Assembly (NCBI RefSeq): GCF_026914185.1
Contig: NC_070561.1
Location: 8,246,001 to 8,310,000 of the forward strand
Origin: Puccinia triticina
Taxonomy: Eukaryota > Basidiomycota > Pucciniomycetes > Pucciniales > Pucciniaceae
Length of the DNA: 64,000 nt
Direction: 5' to 3'
Positions 11,903-25,119 of the stretch are shown here, in pieces. The position numbers were made by a program, and so were the translations under genes. Below the pieces are notes generated by a model. That model saw only the letters and a list, made by a program, of their open reading frames with translations. It searched no databases and was not told where the DNA came from. Position 1 is the first letter of the stretch. Every line of letters starts with the position of its first letter.

Positions 11903-12149
11903 CACTGCAAAAAAAACTTGGTCAACTGCTTGCAGTTGACATGCAGGATACTCAAGCCAAGCTACCATTGTAACTACACCTGAATGCACAAGTGCCTTTG
12001 TTGGCACAGTCACTGTGCAAGGTGCACAGTGACTGTGCATTGAAGCTTGGGTTGTGTCACACCTTGGGTAAGGCTGGTGTAACACCACAAGCTTCCTCAT
12101 AGTTACCAAATGTCAACTGCTCACAGTTGACACAGTTTTTTTTGCAGTG
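11903..12149. mobile_element. CACTA-like MITE, 247 bp, inside P1
   Basis: It starts CACTGCAAAAAAAACT and ends with the inverse (AGTTTTTTTTGCAGTG). Subterminal blocks GTCAACTGCTTGCAGTTGAC and GTCAACTGCTCACAGTTGAC also pair. A 3-bp CCA on both sides may be the target duplication. CACTG termini with 3-bp duplications suit the CACTA superfamily. It interrupts the palindromic satellite, so it is younger. Confidence 0.6.
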
Positions 12150-12693
12150 CCAGCCATTGATTATTTATTGATGACCGGGAGGAAGTCCTCCCTCCCGGTC
12201 ATAAATATAATTGATGGCTGGGAGGACTCCCTCCCAGTCATTGATATAATCAATGGCTCAATGGCTGGGAGGACTCCCTCCCAGTCATTGATATAATGAA
12301 TGGCTTGATGGCTGGGAGGACTCCCTCCTGGCCATTGCGATGAGCTTGCTGACTGTGGTAATCCCTCCCGGTCAGCGAGTGTATGTATTGCTGACCGGGA
12401 GGGATTTCTCACCGGCAGTGAGTATATCAGAGCGGGTACCCGCCCCTGCACCTGGCACCCGCCAGCAGGTACCCGGTATACCTGCCAAGCACACGCCGGC
12501 GGGTGCTGGGTGTGGGTGCGGGTGTTGAGATTTTGCAAAATTTCAGGCGGGTACCCGGGTGCGAGAGGCCATCTCTACTCCAAACCAAGCTCCGGGTCAA
12601 GTTGATCCCTGGTTGATCCAACCCGATGCGGTTGCGGGGTCGAACTAAGTGCCCTAATCTGGGCTAACTTAGCGCCCGGTGCGGATGGTCTAA

Positions 12694-13544
12694 GTCCAAT
12701 GAGCTACCCACCAGTTGCACAGCTGGCCACATGGAATGCCCCCTGTAGGAAACAAAGGGGCCATTGTAACCTAGTTGTGGTAGCACCAGAGTAGGAACAA
12801 AGTGACAGTCATTGTTGCTTGATGTCACCTGATGTCTGGTGGCAATTCATTTTTCCTGGTGTAACTGCAAAACCAGATATGAAGTGAATTGCTTGTGTAT
12901 CCTGTTGTGAGTTTGATATACCACAGTATACCCAACCACTACCAAGAAGGATGAATTTGTGATGCCCCATATTGATCAATATGGCGTATATTGATCAATA
13001 TGGCGTATATTGATCATTTTTTTTATTCCTCTTGATACCTTTGTCTGTGTTCCATGTCTCCTTAATACTCTTCTATAATCTCTCTCGTCCCCCCTGTATT
13101 AGCTTCAAGCCACAGGAATCTTTTTTTTTTTTGCCTAATAACATTCATAAATTTCTACATACACCATTCAATTCTTCATGAAAAAAAGACATTGCAAGTT
13201 TTAGGATTAATCCAGGGTGGCTGAGGGGTCTCAATTTTTTTTTTTTTTTTTACTTTGACAATTGATGTTATCAGAAGTCTCCAAATCTACTTTTTTTCAA
13301 AAAAGGAAAAACATTGACCCCTGACCTCTCTCATGATACCATCCTGCACACATTGTTAATTTGGTTAGTTGAACTTCCTGAAGATATTGCACATCATACT
13401 TGAAGTGCTACATGCATAGAAGGCCTTTTTGAAATTAGTTTATCATGGTTTAGCATATTTTTGTCAGGTTCTTTTTTTTATCTACTCTTGTTATCAACCA
13501 CAGATTAATGAGGAATATTTCCACAAGAAATTTCATCAGACAAT
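12694..13544. other. Non-coding AT-rich spacer
   Basis: No gene seen. It contains a short triplicated ATATTGATCAATATGGCGT block (12967-13015) and several poly-T tracts. A possible remnant of another MITE end (TTTTTCCTGGTG) is near 12850. Confidence 0.5.
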
Positions 13545-16500
13545 GGTTCTGCATATAAAACCCAAAAATTTTGTGTTTGGGGTCACATCCATTATGCAGC
13601 AGCAATAATCTGATCAGTTGCCAAATATCACTACTTTGGTAGTTTCTTGGTGTTTCTGCCACTATATCTCATCCCAGTGTGGGAATTCTTCCAAAGTATT
13701 TTTCCAAAATGTTGAAAAGCCCCCAAAGTTTCATTATGAACCTTTACTGACCACAAAACCCCCAAATGTAGCAGCTACAGTCTGATTGGTTCCCAAATAT
13801 CACTACTTTGGTAGTTTCTTGGTGTTTCTGCCACTATATCTCATCCCAGCGTGGGAATCCTTTGGCCAGATGGTGACAAAAATGTTGACAAGCCCCCAAG
13901 GTTGCATTATGTACCTTTACTGACCACAAAACCTCCAAATCTAGCAGCTACAGTCTGATCAGTTTCCAAACATCACTACTTTGGTAGTTTCTTGGTGTTT
14001 CTGGCTGTCAGCCTATGTGATGCCAAGGATATTATCCTTCTAGCTACACGTGGTGCAAAGCAAGAAATTAGAGTTGTAAAACTCTAAGACAAAGGTATAA
14101 GGGCTAATTCCAATGTAAATGTTGGGAATTATGGCGTAAAGATAGGGCAATTTGAGCCAATTAGACGTAATAAAATTGATATAATTAGTTTTAAGAGGGG
14201 CCTGATAAATCAGGGGTGTTTAATTCCTCTAGAATGAAGAACTGGGGCCTGTAAACAGGGGTGTTTCAAATCCTAGAAGGAAATGGCGGAGAATCTCAAG
14301 AGAAGGGGCTTAAACTTACTAGTATAAGACCCTAGAGTCACTTGAGGTTCTTCAGGCGTGAAGTTGGGCAGTTGGAGGCGCTCAGAGGAGGTAATCTTGA
14401 GGGCAGGGTGATTACTGGACAGCTTCAGGGCGGAAATTAGGGCTAAAAATCATGAAAGTAGGTATTTTACCTGGCAAATCACAGGCTAATGAGGCTGTTG
14501 AAGGCAGGTAGAATTCTAATGGGAAATGTAAAGCTGGGGAATCTCCTTTTGGGCGGAGAAAGGGCCGTTTTTATAGCCTAGGCAGGCCTCCAGGGGCGCC
14601 CAGGGGACAGGGGGACACTTGTGGGCGCATTCTGAGGCAATTTGGTTGCGCTAGGAGGCGCTGTGGGTCGTGGAACCTTGGGGCTTGGATACAAGGGTTG
14701 CCAAGGACTATTTACAGAGGTTCTGCGTGATTTTACACATGCCTTACACATCATGGGGGCTGGTTTGGGGGTTCTGTGACACTCATTTCCGTGGAAATGG
14801 GCCACAGAAGGTACTAGAACTGGCTTCTGTGCACTTGTACACCTGTAAGAAGTGCTTCATACATGTTCTGGAGGCGCTTATGAAGTGCTCCAGTTCATTT
14901 GACCCCTTCTACATATTTACTACAGTTGTAATTTACACGTAGTGAGGCTTGGGAGAAGCTGGGGCGCTTTCTAGTGTCTCCTGTGCACGTTGAAAGAGCC
15001 TTTTTCCACCTAGAATGTTTTTATATTGGATGACGTGGTAATTACATCTTGTTTGGTGATTAATTACATGTGTACAAGACATATAACACATGTAATATTG
15101 CTATTGGGGCGTATTCTGGCCCATTCTTACTTACTGGTAACCTGAGCGCTTTGGTTGCGGGCTAGTTTATGCATTATGCATATATGTACACTATGAGCGC
15201 GGGCTTGAGCTCTAGGCAACAGAGCACGCAGGCTTGGGTGCGACATGCAACAAATAAAGCCATCTTTTAAACTATACACAACAGCTCAGTTACGTCACTG
15301 TAAATGGGTGAAAACATATGTACTTATATACATATATGTATACAAGTGCATCCACGCAGGGCGTGATGCACTTGCGTAAACTTTGAAGTTAGTTTACACA
15401 AGGAAGGGGTAATAATTAAGGGTACGTGTAAGTGAGGTACCCTAGGTTATTTTACCCCTAAAATAAGAATCTTCTATAACATTTTAATTATTAATTACAT
15501 AAAGATGAGTAATCAATTATTTATATATGTTTTTAATGTTTTTGCGTAGTTTTACATATGTAGGAGTAATAATGTCTCTTTCATATGTAACACTACTTTT
15601 TATGGTTTTTATTTGTATTATTTCTATGTCACGGTGGCTTTGCCATAGTAGCCAGCTGACACTGGCACCATATCTCATCCCAGCGTGGGAATCCTTCTGC
15701 CAGATGGTGATCAAAATTGTTGACAAGCCCCCAAGGTTGCAATATGTACCTTTACTGACCACAAAACCCCCAAATGTAGCAGCTGCAGTCTGATCAGTTC
15801 CCAAATATCACTACTTTGGTGGTTTCTTGGTGTTTCTGCCACTATATCTCATTGCAGCATGGGAATTTCTCTGTCATATTGTTAGAAAAATGCTGCATAC
15901 CCGGCAAAGTTTACTTATGTACCTTTACTGACCACAAAACCCCAAATGCAGCAGCTACAGTCTGATCAGTTTCCAAATATCACTACTTTGGTAGTTTCTT
16001 GGTGTTTCTGCCACTATATCTCATCCCAGCGTGGGAATCCTTCTGCCAGATGGTGAAAAAAATGTTCACAAGCTCCCAAGGTTGCAATATGTACCTTTAC
16101 TGACCACAAAACCTCCAGATGTAGCAGCTACAGTCTGAGCAGTTCCTAAATATCACTACTTGGGTAGTTTCTTGGTGTTTCTGCCACTATGTCTCATTGC
16201 AGTGTGGGAATTTCTCTGCCATATGGTTGGTAAAATGTTAATCAGCCAGCAAGTTTTTATTTTGTACCTTTACTGACACCAAAACCCCCAAATGTAGCAG
16301 CTACAGTCTGATCAGTTCCCAAATATCACTACTTTGGTAGTTTCTTGGTGTTCCTGCGACTAGATCTCATCCCAGCGTGGGAATCCTTCTGCCATATGGT
16401 CACAAAAATTTTTCAAAGCCCATGAAGATTGATTATGAACCTTTACTGCCCACAAAACCCCCAAATGTAGCAGCAACAGTCTGATCAGTTCCCAGATATC

Positions 16501-16813
16501 ACAACTTTGGTAGATTCTTGGTGTTTCTGTCACTATATCTCATCCCAGTGTTGGAATCCTTCTGCCAGATGGTGACCAAAATGTTCATAAGCCCCCAAAT
16601 TTTTATTATCTACCTTTACTGACCACAAAACCCCCAAATGTAGCAGCTACAGTCTGATCAGGTCCCAAATGTCACTACTTTGGTAGTTTCTTGGTGTTTC
16701 TGCCACTATATCTCATCAAAGTGTGGGAATCCTTCTGCCATATGGTTAGGAGAATGTTTAAAAGCCCCCAAAGTTTCATTATGTACCTTTACTGACCATA
16801 AAACCTCCACATG
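13545..16813 (+). repeat. 172-173 bp satellite, forward array (about 9 units)
   Basis: The marker CACTACTTTGG occurs at 13629, 13801, 13974, 15809, 15981, 16154, 16327 and so on, spaced 172-174 bp once the inserted solo LTR is removed. Other landmarks in each unit are ATATCTCATCCCAGCGTGGG, CCTTTACTGACCAC and GTAGCAGCTACAGTCTGATC. Frames inside it have no coherent product. The array meets an inverted array at about 16813. Confidence 0.9.
14006..15661. mobile_element. Solo LTR, 1656 bp, with CTGGC target duplication
   Basis: It begins TGTCAGCC and ends AGCTGACA. The 5-bp CTGGC is present on both sides (14001-14005 and 15662-15666), and removing the LTR plus one copy restores the satellite period. 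TG...CA ends and a 5-bp duplication make it an LTR left by recombination. The long LTR suggests a Ty3/gypsy-type element, but no coding part exists here. Confidence 0.8.
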
Positions 16814-19800
16814 TGGCTTTGTGGTCAGTAAAGGTACGTAATGAATCTTTGGGGGCTTGTAATCATTTTGGTAACCCTATGGCAGAAGAATTCCCACGCT
16901 GGGATGAGATATAGTGGCAGAAACAACAAGAAACTACCAAAGTAGTCATATTTGGAAACTGATCAGACTGTAGCTGGTAAATTTGGGGGTTTTGTGGTGA
17001 GTAGAGGTACATGATGAAGCTTTGGGGGCTCTTGAACATTTTGGTAACCATATGGCAGAAGGATTCCCACGCTGGGATGAGATATAGTGGCAGAATCACC
17101 AAGAAACTACCAAAGTAGTGATATTTGGGAACTGATCAGACTGTAGCTGCTCCATTTTGGGGTTTTGTGGTCATTAAAGGTACATAATGAATCTTTGGGG
17201 GACTGTGAACATTTTGGTAACCATATGGCAGAAGGATTCCCATGCTGGGATGAGATAGAGTGGCGGACACACCAAGAAACTACCAAAGTAGTGATATTTG
17301 GGAACTGATCAGACTGTAGCTGCTAGATTTGCGGGTTTTGTGGTCAGTGAAGGTACATAATGAATCTTTTGGGGCTTGTTAACATTTTGGTCACCATTTG
17401 GCAGAAGGATTCCCCCACTGGCATGAGATATAGTGGCAGAATCACCAAGAAATTACCAAAGTAGTGATATTTGGGAACTGATCTGACTGCAGCTGCTATA
17501 TTAGGGGGTTACATGGTCAGTCAAGGTACATAATGAAACTTTGGGGGCTTGAAAACATTTTGGTAACCATATGGCAGAAGGATTCCCACGCTGGGATGAT
17601 GTCAGCCTTAGAGATACATCAAGTATCCAAAAGACTGCAATAACTTAGTAAATAATAATAAGTAGTGAATTATTATTGCAGAATCAGATTCCTCATCATA
17701 AATTAAGGGGGGTCACCCACTCAAAGTACCCCCTTATTTCTATTCCTTCATGTACTAATTGTATAAAATAAGAATTGGCCCCAGAAAGCGCCCAAAAACT
17801 AGTATTACATACAAAAATTTAGTAAAACAAACAATGTACATAAAATTAAACTGTTGTACATTAATGAGTAATATTACTTGTGTAAAAATACCCTGTAAAA
17901 GTATTATGTAGACTTCTACTGAAGCTCTTTCACATGACAATTGGTTATAAACATGTCATGTGACAGAGTCAGGGCAATTAGTCTATTACAATACAATTAA
18001 ATTACCCACAGCCAAGCCCTCTTCACGGCTACACCCCTGGATACTCCCATAGGGAGAAAAGGACTCAGTGTTTACGCCCACTGAAGTCCCCTCTATAAAT
18101 AGAGGCCTATTTGGCCCTCAGGAAAAGATCCCCCAGACCATTCACCGCCCATAAACTGTAAGTTTGCCGTGAATGTTCTCCCCTGCTACTATTGTAGCCC
18201 CTTTTTCTTATAAACCATCCCCAGCATGTAAAATCCACTGGATTAAATCCTTTAAATCATCAAAAATCCCTCATTAGCATATTTAAAAATTTATCCTTAT
18301 AAGTAGTTGCCGTAAGACCTCCGCCTCTGTCAAGCAGCCAATCATTTTAAGCGCTTACCACCTACTTTTACGCCAAATTAATTCCCTGTAATTAATAATT
18401 ACATATTATTAATTACATAATTAATCCTTCCTCTGTTACAGAGAGTTTAAACCCTTGTAGTGGCCATATTTGCCACGTAACAAGCTTGGTAATGTAAATT
18501 ACCAGTGTTTACATCAGCACAGTTATAGTGCTAGGGTCCAAAACCCTTATTTTGACGGGTTTTTGCCCTAAGCTTCATAAACAGAGCTGTAAGACGAGAT
18601 ATAGTGGCAGAAACACCAAGAAACTACCCAAGTAGTGATATTTGGCAACTGCTCAGACTGTAGCTGCTACATTTGGAGTTTTTGTGGTCAGTAAAGGTTC
18701 ATAGTGTGACTTTGGGGCCTGTAAACATTTTGGTAACCATATGGCAGAAGGATTCCCACGCTGGGATGAGATACAGGGGCATTAACACCAAGAAACTGCC
18801 AAAGTAGTGATATTTGGGAACTGATGAGACTGTAGCTGCTACATTTGGAGGTTTTGTGGTCATTAAAGGTACATAATGAAACTTTGGGTGCTTTTAAACA
18901 TTTTGGTAACCATATGGCAGAAGGATTCCCCCGCTGGGATGAGACATAGTGGCAGAAATACCAAGAATCTACCAAAGTAGTGATATTTGGGAACTGATCA
19001 GACTGTAGCGGCTACATTTGGAGGTTTTGTGGTCAGTAAAGGTACATAATGAAGCTTTGGGGGCTTGTTAACATTTTGGTCACCATCTGGCAGAAGGATT
19101 CCTACACTGGGATGTGATATAGTGGCAGAAACACCAAGAATCTACCTAAGTCGTGATATCTGGGAACTGATCAGACTGTTGCTGCTACATTTGGGAGTTT
19201 TGTGGGCAGTAAAGGTTCATAATAAATCTTTGGGGGCTTTTAAACATTTTTGTACCCATGCGGCACAAGGATTCCCATGCTGGGATGAGATATAGTTGCA
19301 GGAACACCAAGAAACTATCAAAGTAGTGATATTTGGGAACTGATCAGACTGTAGCTGCTACATTTGGGGGTTATGGTGTCAGTAAAGGTACATAATCAAA
19401 CTCTGGGGGCTTTTGAACATTTTGGTAACCATATGGCAGAAGAATTCCCACACTGGGATCAGATATAGTGGCAGAAACATCAAGAAACTACCAAAGTAGT
19501 GATATTTGGGAAATGATCAGACTGTAGCTGCTACATTTGGGGGTTTTGTGGTCGGTAAAGGTACACAATGAACCTTTGGGGGCTTGTAAACATGTTCGTC
19601 ACCAACTGGCAGGTGTATTCCCACGCTGGGATGAGATATAGTGGCAGAAACACCAAGAAACTACCAAAGTAGTGATATTTGGAAGCTGATCAGACTGTAG
19701 CTGCTGCATTTGGGGGTTTTATGGTCAGTAAAGGTACATGATTAAACTTTGCCGGGAATTTAACCTTTTTCTAACCATATTTCAGAGAAATTCCTACGCT

Positions 19801-20658
19801 GCAATGAGATATAGTGGCAGAAACACCAAGAAACTACCAAAGTAGTGATATTTGGTAACCAATCAGACTGTAGCTGCTACATTTGGGGGTTTTGTGGTAA
19901 TTAAAGGTACATAATGAAAATTTGGGTGCTTTTAAACATTTTGGTAACCATATGGCAGAAGGATTCCCCCGCTGGGATGAGACATAGTGGCAGAAATACC
20001 AAGAATCTACCAAAGTAGTGATATTTGGGAACTGATCAGACTGTAGCGGATACATTTGGAGGTTTTGTGGTCAGTAAAGGTACATAATGAAGCTTTGGGG
20101 GCTTTTGAACATTTTGGTAACCATATGGCAGAAGGATTCCCACACTGGGATGAGATATAGTGGCAGAAACACCAAGACACTATCAAAGTAGTAATATTTG
20201 GGAGCTGATCAGACTTTAGCTTCTACATTTGGGGGTTTTGTGGTCATCAAAGGTACGTGATGAATTTTTGGGCGCCTCTCAACATTTTGGTAACCATATG
20301 GCAGAACAATTCCCACGCTGGGATGAGATATAGTGGCAGAAACACCAAGAAACTACCAAAGTAGTGATATTTGGGAACTGATCAAACTGTAGCTGCTACA
20401 TTTTGGGGTTTTGTGGTCAGGAAAGGTACATAATAAATCTTTGGGGGCTTGTTGAAATTTTGGTCACCATCTGGCAGAAGGATTCCCACACTGGGATGAG
20501 ATATAGTGGCAGAAACACCAAGAAACTACCAAAGTAGTGACATTGGGAACTGATCAGACTGTAGCTGGTACATTTGGGGATTTTGTGGTCAGTAAAGGTA
20601 CATAATGAAACTTTGTGGGCTTGTCAACATTTTGGCCACCATCTGGCAGAAGGATTCC
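16814..20658 (-). repeat. 172-173 bp satellite, inverted array (about 16 units)
   Basis: The same unit as 13545-16813 in reverse orientation (GATATAGTGGCAGAAACACC, CCAAAGTAGTGATATTTGG). The turn is at CCACATGTGG (16809-16818). The array is cut at 20658, where a copia LTR begins, and is interrupted by a second solo LTR at 17600-18592. Confidence 0.9.
17600..18592. mobile_element. Solo LTR, about 993 bp
   Basis: It begins TGTCAGCC like the LTR at 14006 and ends GCTGTAA, a decayed form of the expected GCTGACA. The flanks GATGA (17595-17599) and GACGA (18593-18597) are a 5-bp duplication with one change. Satellite sequence continues correctly on both sides. It contains CTATAAATAGAGG near 18112, a plausible TATA box of the former LTR promoter. 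Confidence 0.65.
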
Positions 20659-21186
20659 TGTTGAATTCTAGCGGTTTACCTTGCAGTATTTCTTTTTGCG
20701 CGACAAGGGCATGCGCCATGAAGTCAAGGTCTCCAGTGTCAATACTCCATTTTCTGAGCTGTTGACCATCCCTCTTCTGGAGCTGTTGACCATTCATCTG
20801 AGTTCTTTTCCTCATCTCAACAACTCCATTGAATCCTACGGCTCATCAACTTTTCATCTTTGATCTTAATCCGCAGATCCTTTGTCAAGGTCACCAATCT
20901 AGGCTGGATAATCACTAGGTTCTTATCCTCATTTTTCCATTCCTTTTTTGTCTTTTTGGCCATTGTTTCAGAAAGTCTAACCCTATTTATTTATTTATTT
21001 ACTTAGCCCCAGTCCTAGTGTTTGTGATTGTGGTGGATATTTTATTTTGTCTTTGTTGTTCTCATCAGGATTTGTTCCTGTTCTATTTAGGTGAATCTTT
21101 TTTGTAGTTGATCATCTTATTCTTATTTTCATGTTTTCCATTGTTATACTAAAAATTCAAATTCTATTTAGCCAAATCCTATCACA
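20659..21186 (+). repeat. Putative 5' LTR of copia-2
   Basis: TGTTGAATTCTAGC starts exactly where the satellite stops, and CCTATCACA ends just before TTATCAGGTCGG, a plausible primer-binding region ahead of the gag start at 21230. No second LTR is available to confirm the length because the element is cut off at its 3' side. Confidence 0.5.
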
Positions 21187-21229
21187 TTATCAGGTCGGTA
21201 GCTCCGAAGAACAGGAACAAACCACGAAA

Positions 21230-24200
21230 ATGTTGGACGTTGACGTTGAAGACAAATCAAGCCAATCTTTAATTGGGAAACTCAATGAACTCAACTTTCT
21301 GTTGTGGTCAATAAGAATGAGAACCTATCTTAAAAGTAAGGACCTCTGGGAAGTCGTCAGGGGCAAGGGAACCAACTCTCTGAGCAAGAAAAAAATTAAG
21401 ACCACTGCGAATATCTTGATCAGTCACCTTAGCAAAGTCGCATTACAGGCTGTTGTGATGATCAAAAATGAAGAGAAACCAGAAGAAATCTGGAATGCTA
21501 TTGTCGATTGTTATGCCTCTTCGTCGGTGAACAATAAAGCTTGTATTTGGTTGAAATTCATGCGCTACGAGTACAGCAGAAATCTTAAGGACTATCTTCT
21601 TGATTGCCAGAAAATGATTTGAGATTTTGCCATAGTTCAACTTGGAATCCCAGACAATATTATCTCAATCTTGGTCCTTGCAAAATTATCCAGAGATTAT
21701 TGGAATGTAGTCAACAATATCATCATGAATGAGTAGGTGATTTTCTTTCCTAGCCGTACTCTTCAAAAATTACAAGAACTTGTCTACATGAAGGAGACTT
21801 GAGCTGTTGCTACTACTTCCACCTCTAAAACCAATACAAACTTGAAGGTCAATAAGGATTCAGTTTCTGCCTATAAGTCCAAAGCTGCCAATAAATCCAA
21901 AAGACCAAATCCCGCTCATTTGTGCTCTCCCGGGAAGCATAACCCATTGGCTTATCATCCCGCTTGGCGATGTTTCAACTTGTCAGCTGCTGAGCAAGAC
22001 ACATTAAGACCGGCCGATCCAGAGGCTCATTTGGTTTTGGCTGAGGCTTCCAACAACAATTCTATTGATAATGAGTACAATGTAATCGAGGCGCCGGCGT
22101 TTATCAACAATTCGTCAAACTGTGGCTCCTCTCCCGTTCTTGATTTGGGGGCATCTCACCACATGGTCAATGATTTGACCATGTTTACGAAACTCAAGGA
22201 CGTCAATGTAAAAATTTACACGGGTAATCAAAACCATTGAGTGAACGCTATTGCTCTTGGTGAGGTTATAATTTTGGACAACTCTGGAGCTTGTGTTAAG
22301 CTTGACAATTTTCTCTATGCCCCCACTCTTCATAGACCATTAATTTCCATGAATCAACTATTTAATAAAATTACTTCTCTCTCTAAAGATTTGAGTAGCT
22401 TTAAAATTAACTTTGATGAGAAATTTAGCTTCTCTGGTACCATTAACAACAACATCTTAGAGTTATCAAATCCCTTTGAAATGAAATCGTCTGTTTCCTT
22501 GTACAACTCGGCCTTCAAACCACTTGACTGGCACGCAAGACTTGGACATCCCAGTTTTTCTTACCTTAAACAGATCATACCGTCTTGTGAGGATACCAAT
22601 TGCAAGACTTGCAAGGTGTGTAAAGGAGTGAAGAAGCCTTTCAAGGGCTCCTTTACTCCTACATCCAAGATTCTGGAAGATATAAACCTAGATTTGGTTC
22701 TACCATTCCAAACTCGGTCAGTTGCCAGTGCTCAATACTTCCTGACAATTGTCAATCAACAATCTGGATTTAAGAGTATCAAGCTCTTAAAACATAAGTC
22801 TGAAACCCTAAATAAGTTTGAAGAATTTGTTCTTTGGGCCAAAAATCAAACGGGCAAGACGGTCAAGCGCATCGTTTCTGATAACAGCGGCAAATTCAGG
22901 AATATTTTCTTTGAAGAATTCTGCCAAAACCGTGGCATTAGTCAACACTTTGCGCCTGCCTACAAAACTGAAAATAACGGGGTTGCCAAATGTTCTAATT
23001 GTGCAATCCTAGATAAATCAAGGTGTCTCTTTGCTCAGGCGAACCTGTCCCCTTGCTTTTGGGCAGAAGCTGTAATAACGGCTACAGACCTATGTAACCT
23101 ATTACCTTTGAGCACAGAGGACTTCAAAATACCGTACAAATCCTTCTTAAATAAGAAGCCAGATCTCTCTAGACTTTGTCCATTTGGGTGTTTGGGATAC
23201 CTATTAATTCCTGAGGCCTTGCGTGTCAATAAACTCAATCCCAGATCAGAGAAAGCTATCTTTTTAGGTTACACAAACGACTTCTTGACCTATTGTTTTG
23301 TCAGAATAAAATCAAAAACCTTTTGCACTAGTAGAAATGTATTGTTCGACGAAACTGTTTTCCCTTCGCTGGCAAAAGAAAGTCTGGATCAGTCCAGTTT
23401 CTTATTTAACCCTTTTGAAATCATTCCAAATTTGGATGAAGAAACTGAAGAAATCTTTGAGCCTTATCCGGATCAAGAAGCCTTACGCTCAACTCCTGAA
23501 GATGACGTTTGTCCTTCAAATGAAATCATCGGAGATATATCATCTGAAAATGTTTTGTCTTGTTGTCGGAGGGGGGTAACAACAAATAACGCCAAAGTCT
23601 CTTCCGAAAATGAGACATTATCCTATGATGAAGTTATGGAAAGAGCAGACAAAGAAAAATGGATGATGGCTCTCTACAAAGAAAAGACAAACATGGAGAG
23701 TTATGATGTTTGGGACGTGATTGATAAAAGCTCTGAAGATAAACCTCTAAATTGCACCTAGGTTTTTAAAATCAAACCAGAGTCCTCGAATCAGTCTGAG
23801 GAATATAAAGCAAGACTCTGCGTCCAAGGCTTTAAAGAAGTTTTTGGTAAAGACTATTGCTTCACCTTTTCACCAACGGGGAAACTAGTCTCATTACAAG
23901 TGCTCATCACCTTTGCTCTTCAAAATAATCTTCAGTTCCATCAGATTGATGTGAAGTGTGCTTTTCTCAACGCTCCTATGCGAGAACGGATCACGCTTAA
24001 TCCTCCTCAGGGATTTGATGTACCACCCGGCAAAATTTTATTGTTGAAGAAGGCGCTTTATGGACTTAAACAAGCTCCCAAGGAATGGCATCTAATACTT
24101 TCCTTGTGGCTTTTGTCTGTCGGATTCAACCAAAGTTATGCCGAGCCCTGCGTTTTCTGGTCAGCTAATACATGGCTCTACGTGCATGTTGATGATATCG

Positions 24201-24530
24201 CTATTTTTAGTCAAGAACCAGAAATCTTCAAAGATCTCATTTGTAAACATTTCAAGATTAAAGGTCTTGGTAGTGCTATGCATCTATTGGGCATGAAGGT
24301 CACTCAATTGCCAGAATCCGTTCATCTAACGCAAACTCACTACATAGGAGAAACCCTAGTGAAATATGGTTGTGAGACTCTTGTTCCGTTGGCCACTCCA
24401 ATGAAACCAAATTCGTGTCTTGTGAGCGCTTCAAAGTTTGAAATTGAAGAGCTCAACAAAATGAATGTTCAATACCGTGGTCTCGTTGGAGCACTAAATT
24501 ACTTAAGTGTGACTACAGTTTTGCCAAAAA
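21230..24530 (+). pseudogene. copia-2 gag-pol, 3'-truncated, stops and catalytic changes
   Basis: Gag starts at 21230 (IGKLNELNFLLWSIRMRTYL). All segments stay in one frame to about 24530, with five in-frame stops: after QKMI, after IMNE, after YMKET, after GNQNH, and at 23759 where ACC TAG replaces the expected Trp. The protease motif reads LDLGASHHM instead of DSGAS; the Ser-to-Leu change is TCG to TTG at 22145-22147. The integrase zinc region is HARLGHPSF...CKTCKVCKG. The last acidic residue is lost (NNGVAKCSN, where GVAER is usual). RT keeps YVHVDDIAIF. The element ends inside the RT/RNase H linker (VQYRGLVGALNYL), and RNase H and the 3' LTR are missing. Confidence 0.88.
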
Positions 24531-25100
24531 AAAAAATCAAGGGTTCCCCCTATATACAAGCAATCAAAAAAAAAGCAAGACAAGCTAAATTAATGAACAA
24601 ACAAACAATACAAATCTTAATTGAAACATATCTACAAAAAAAGCAAAGGATTTAACGAACTCCCAGCCTGTGACATGCCACAGGTGAAAAGAGACCGGTG
24701 TTAACCCGCTCAGCCTGGCGCAAGTGCGTGGGGCAGAAGTCAGGGCTGGAAACCCCTCAGCCAATTGCAAGTGCGTTTAGGGAGGGGGAGGATCACCAGC
24801 AGTGCTCTGCAAATGCAAGAGCAGGGAGGATCACCTGGGGCATAAACCTTGGTGCAGGAGATGGCCCCTTATATACTGAAGAGGCTGTGATTGCAGAGCG
24901 CTCCATCATCACCTTGGCCCAGGATGGCCCAGAAAGCCACAAGCCACTGTGCCCGTTGCCAGGTGAATAAAGCAATTCCTTGCTTGTATGTACAGCCCCT
25001 CTCACTACCCCTGAAGCCTAAGCCAGTGCCACGGCAATCAACAAGGTACATACCAATCTGGCAGGGAGTCGAGCGCTTTGGAAGTCTTGCCAACTGCTAA
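24531..25100. repeat. A-tract repeat and GCAAGTGC motif array that truncates copia-2
   Basis: The copia reading frame is lost at an A-tract followed by TCAAGGGTTCCCCCT, the same block found at about 29783-29830. A loose array of CAGCCTG-GCAAGTGC-type near-palindromes follows (24708-24960), also seen at 30090, 34990 and 48540-48900. No gene is seen; open frames here follow the repeat. Confidence 0.5.
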
Positions 25101-25119
25101 GTCAATTTTCTTCACCTAA

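Larger units (their letters stand above)
11285..12577. mobile_element. hAT-type MITE with GGGTACCCG termini and palindromic interior
   Basis: The terminal inverted repeat is TAGAGATGGC, followed by subterminal repeats of GGGTACCCG and CACCCGC. The flanks CTCTAAAC (11277-11284) and CTCCAAAC (12578-12585) are an 8-bp target duplication with one mismatch, as expected for hAT. There is no transposase. The interior is an array of short palindromes interrupted by a 247-bp MITE. Related elements or halves lie at 55615-56509, 34583 and 50608. Confidence 0.7.
11030..12690. mobile_element. TIR element e2, same family as e1
   Basis: The left end GAGCATCCGCATCCGTTGC continues to CTAAGTTAG; the right end is its inverted match (GACCATCCGCACCGG, then CTAAGTTAG). 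TAA occurs on both sides (11027-11029 and 12691-12693). It abuts e1 so closely that both share the TAA at 11027-11029. It is non-autonomous, and its interior is mostly the hAT-type MITE at 11285-12577. Confidence 0.6.
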
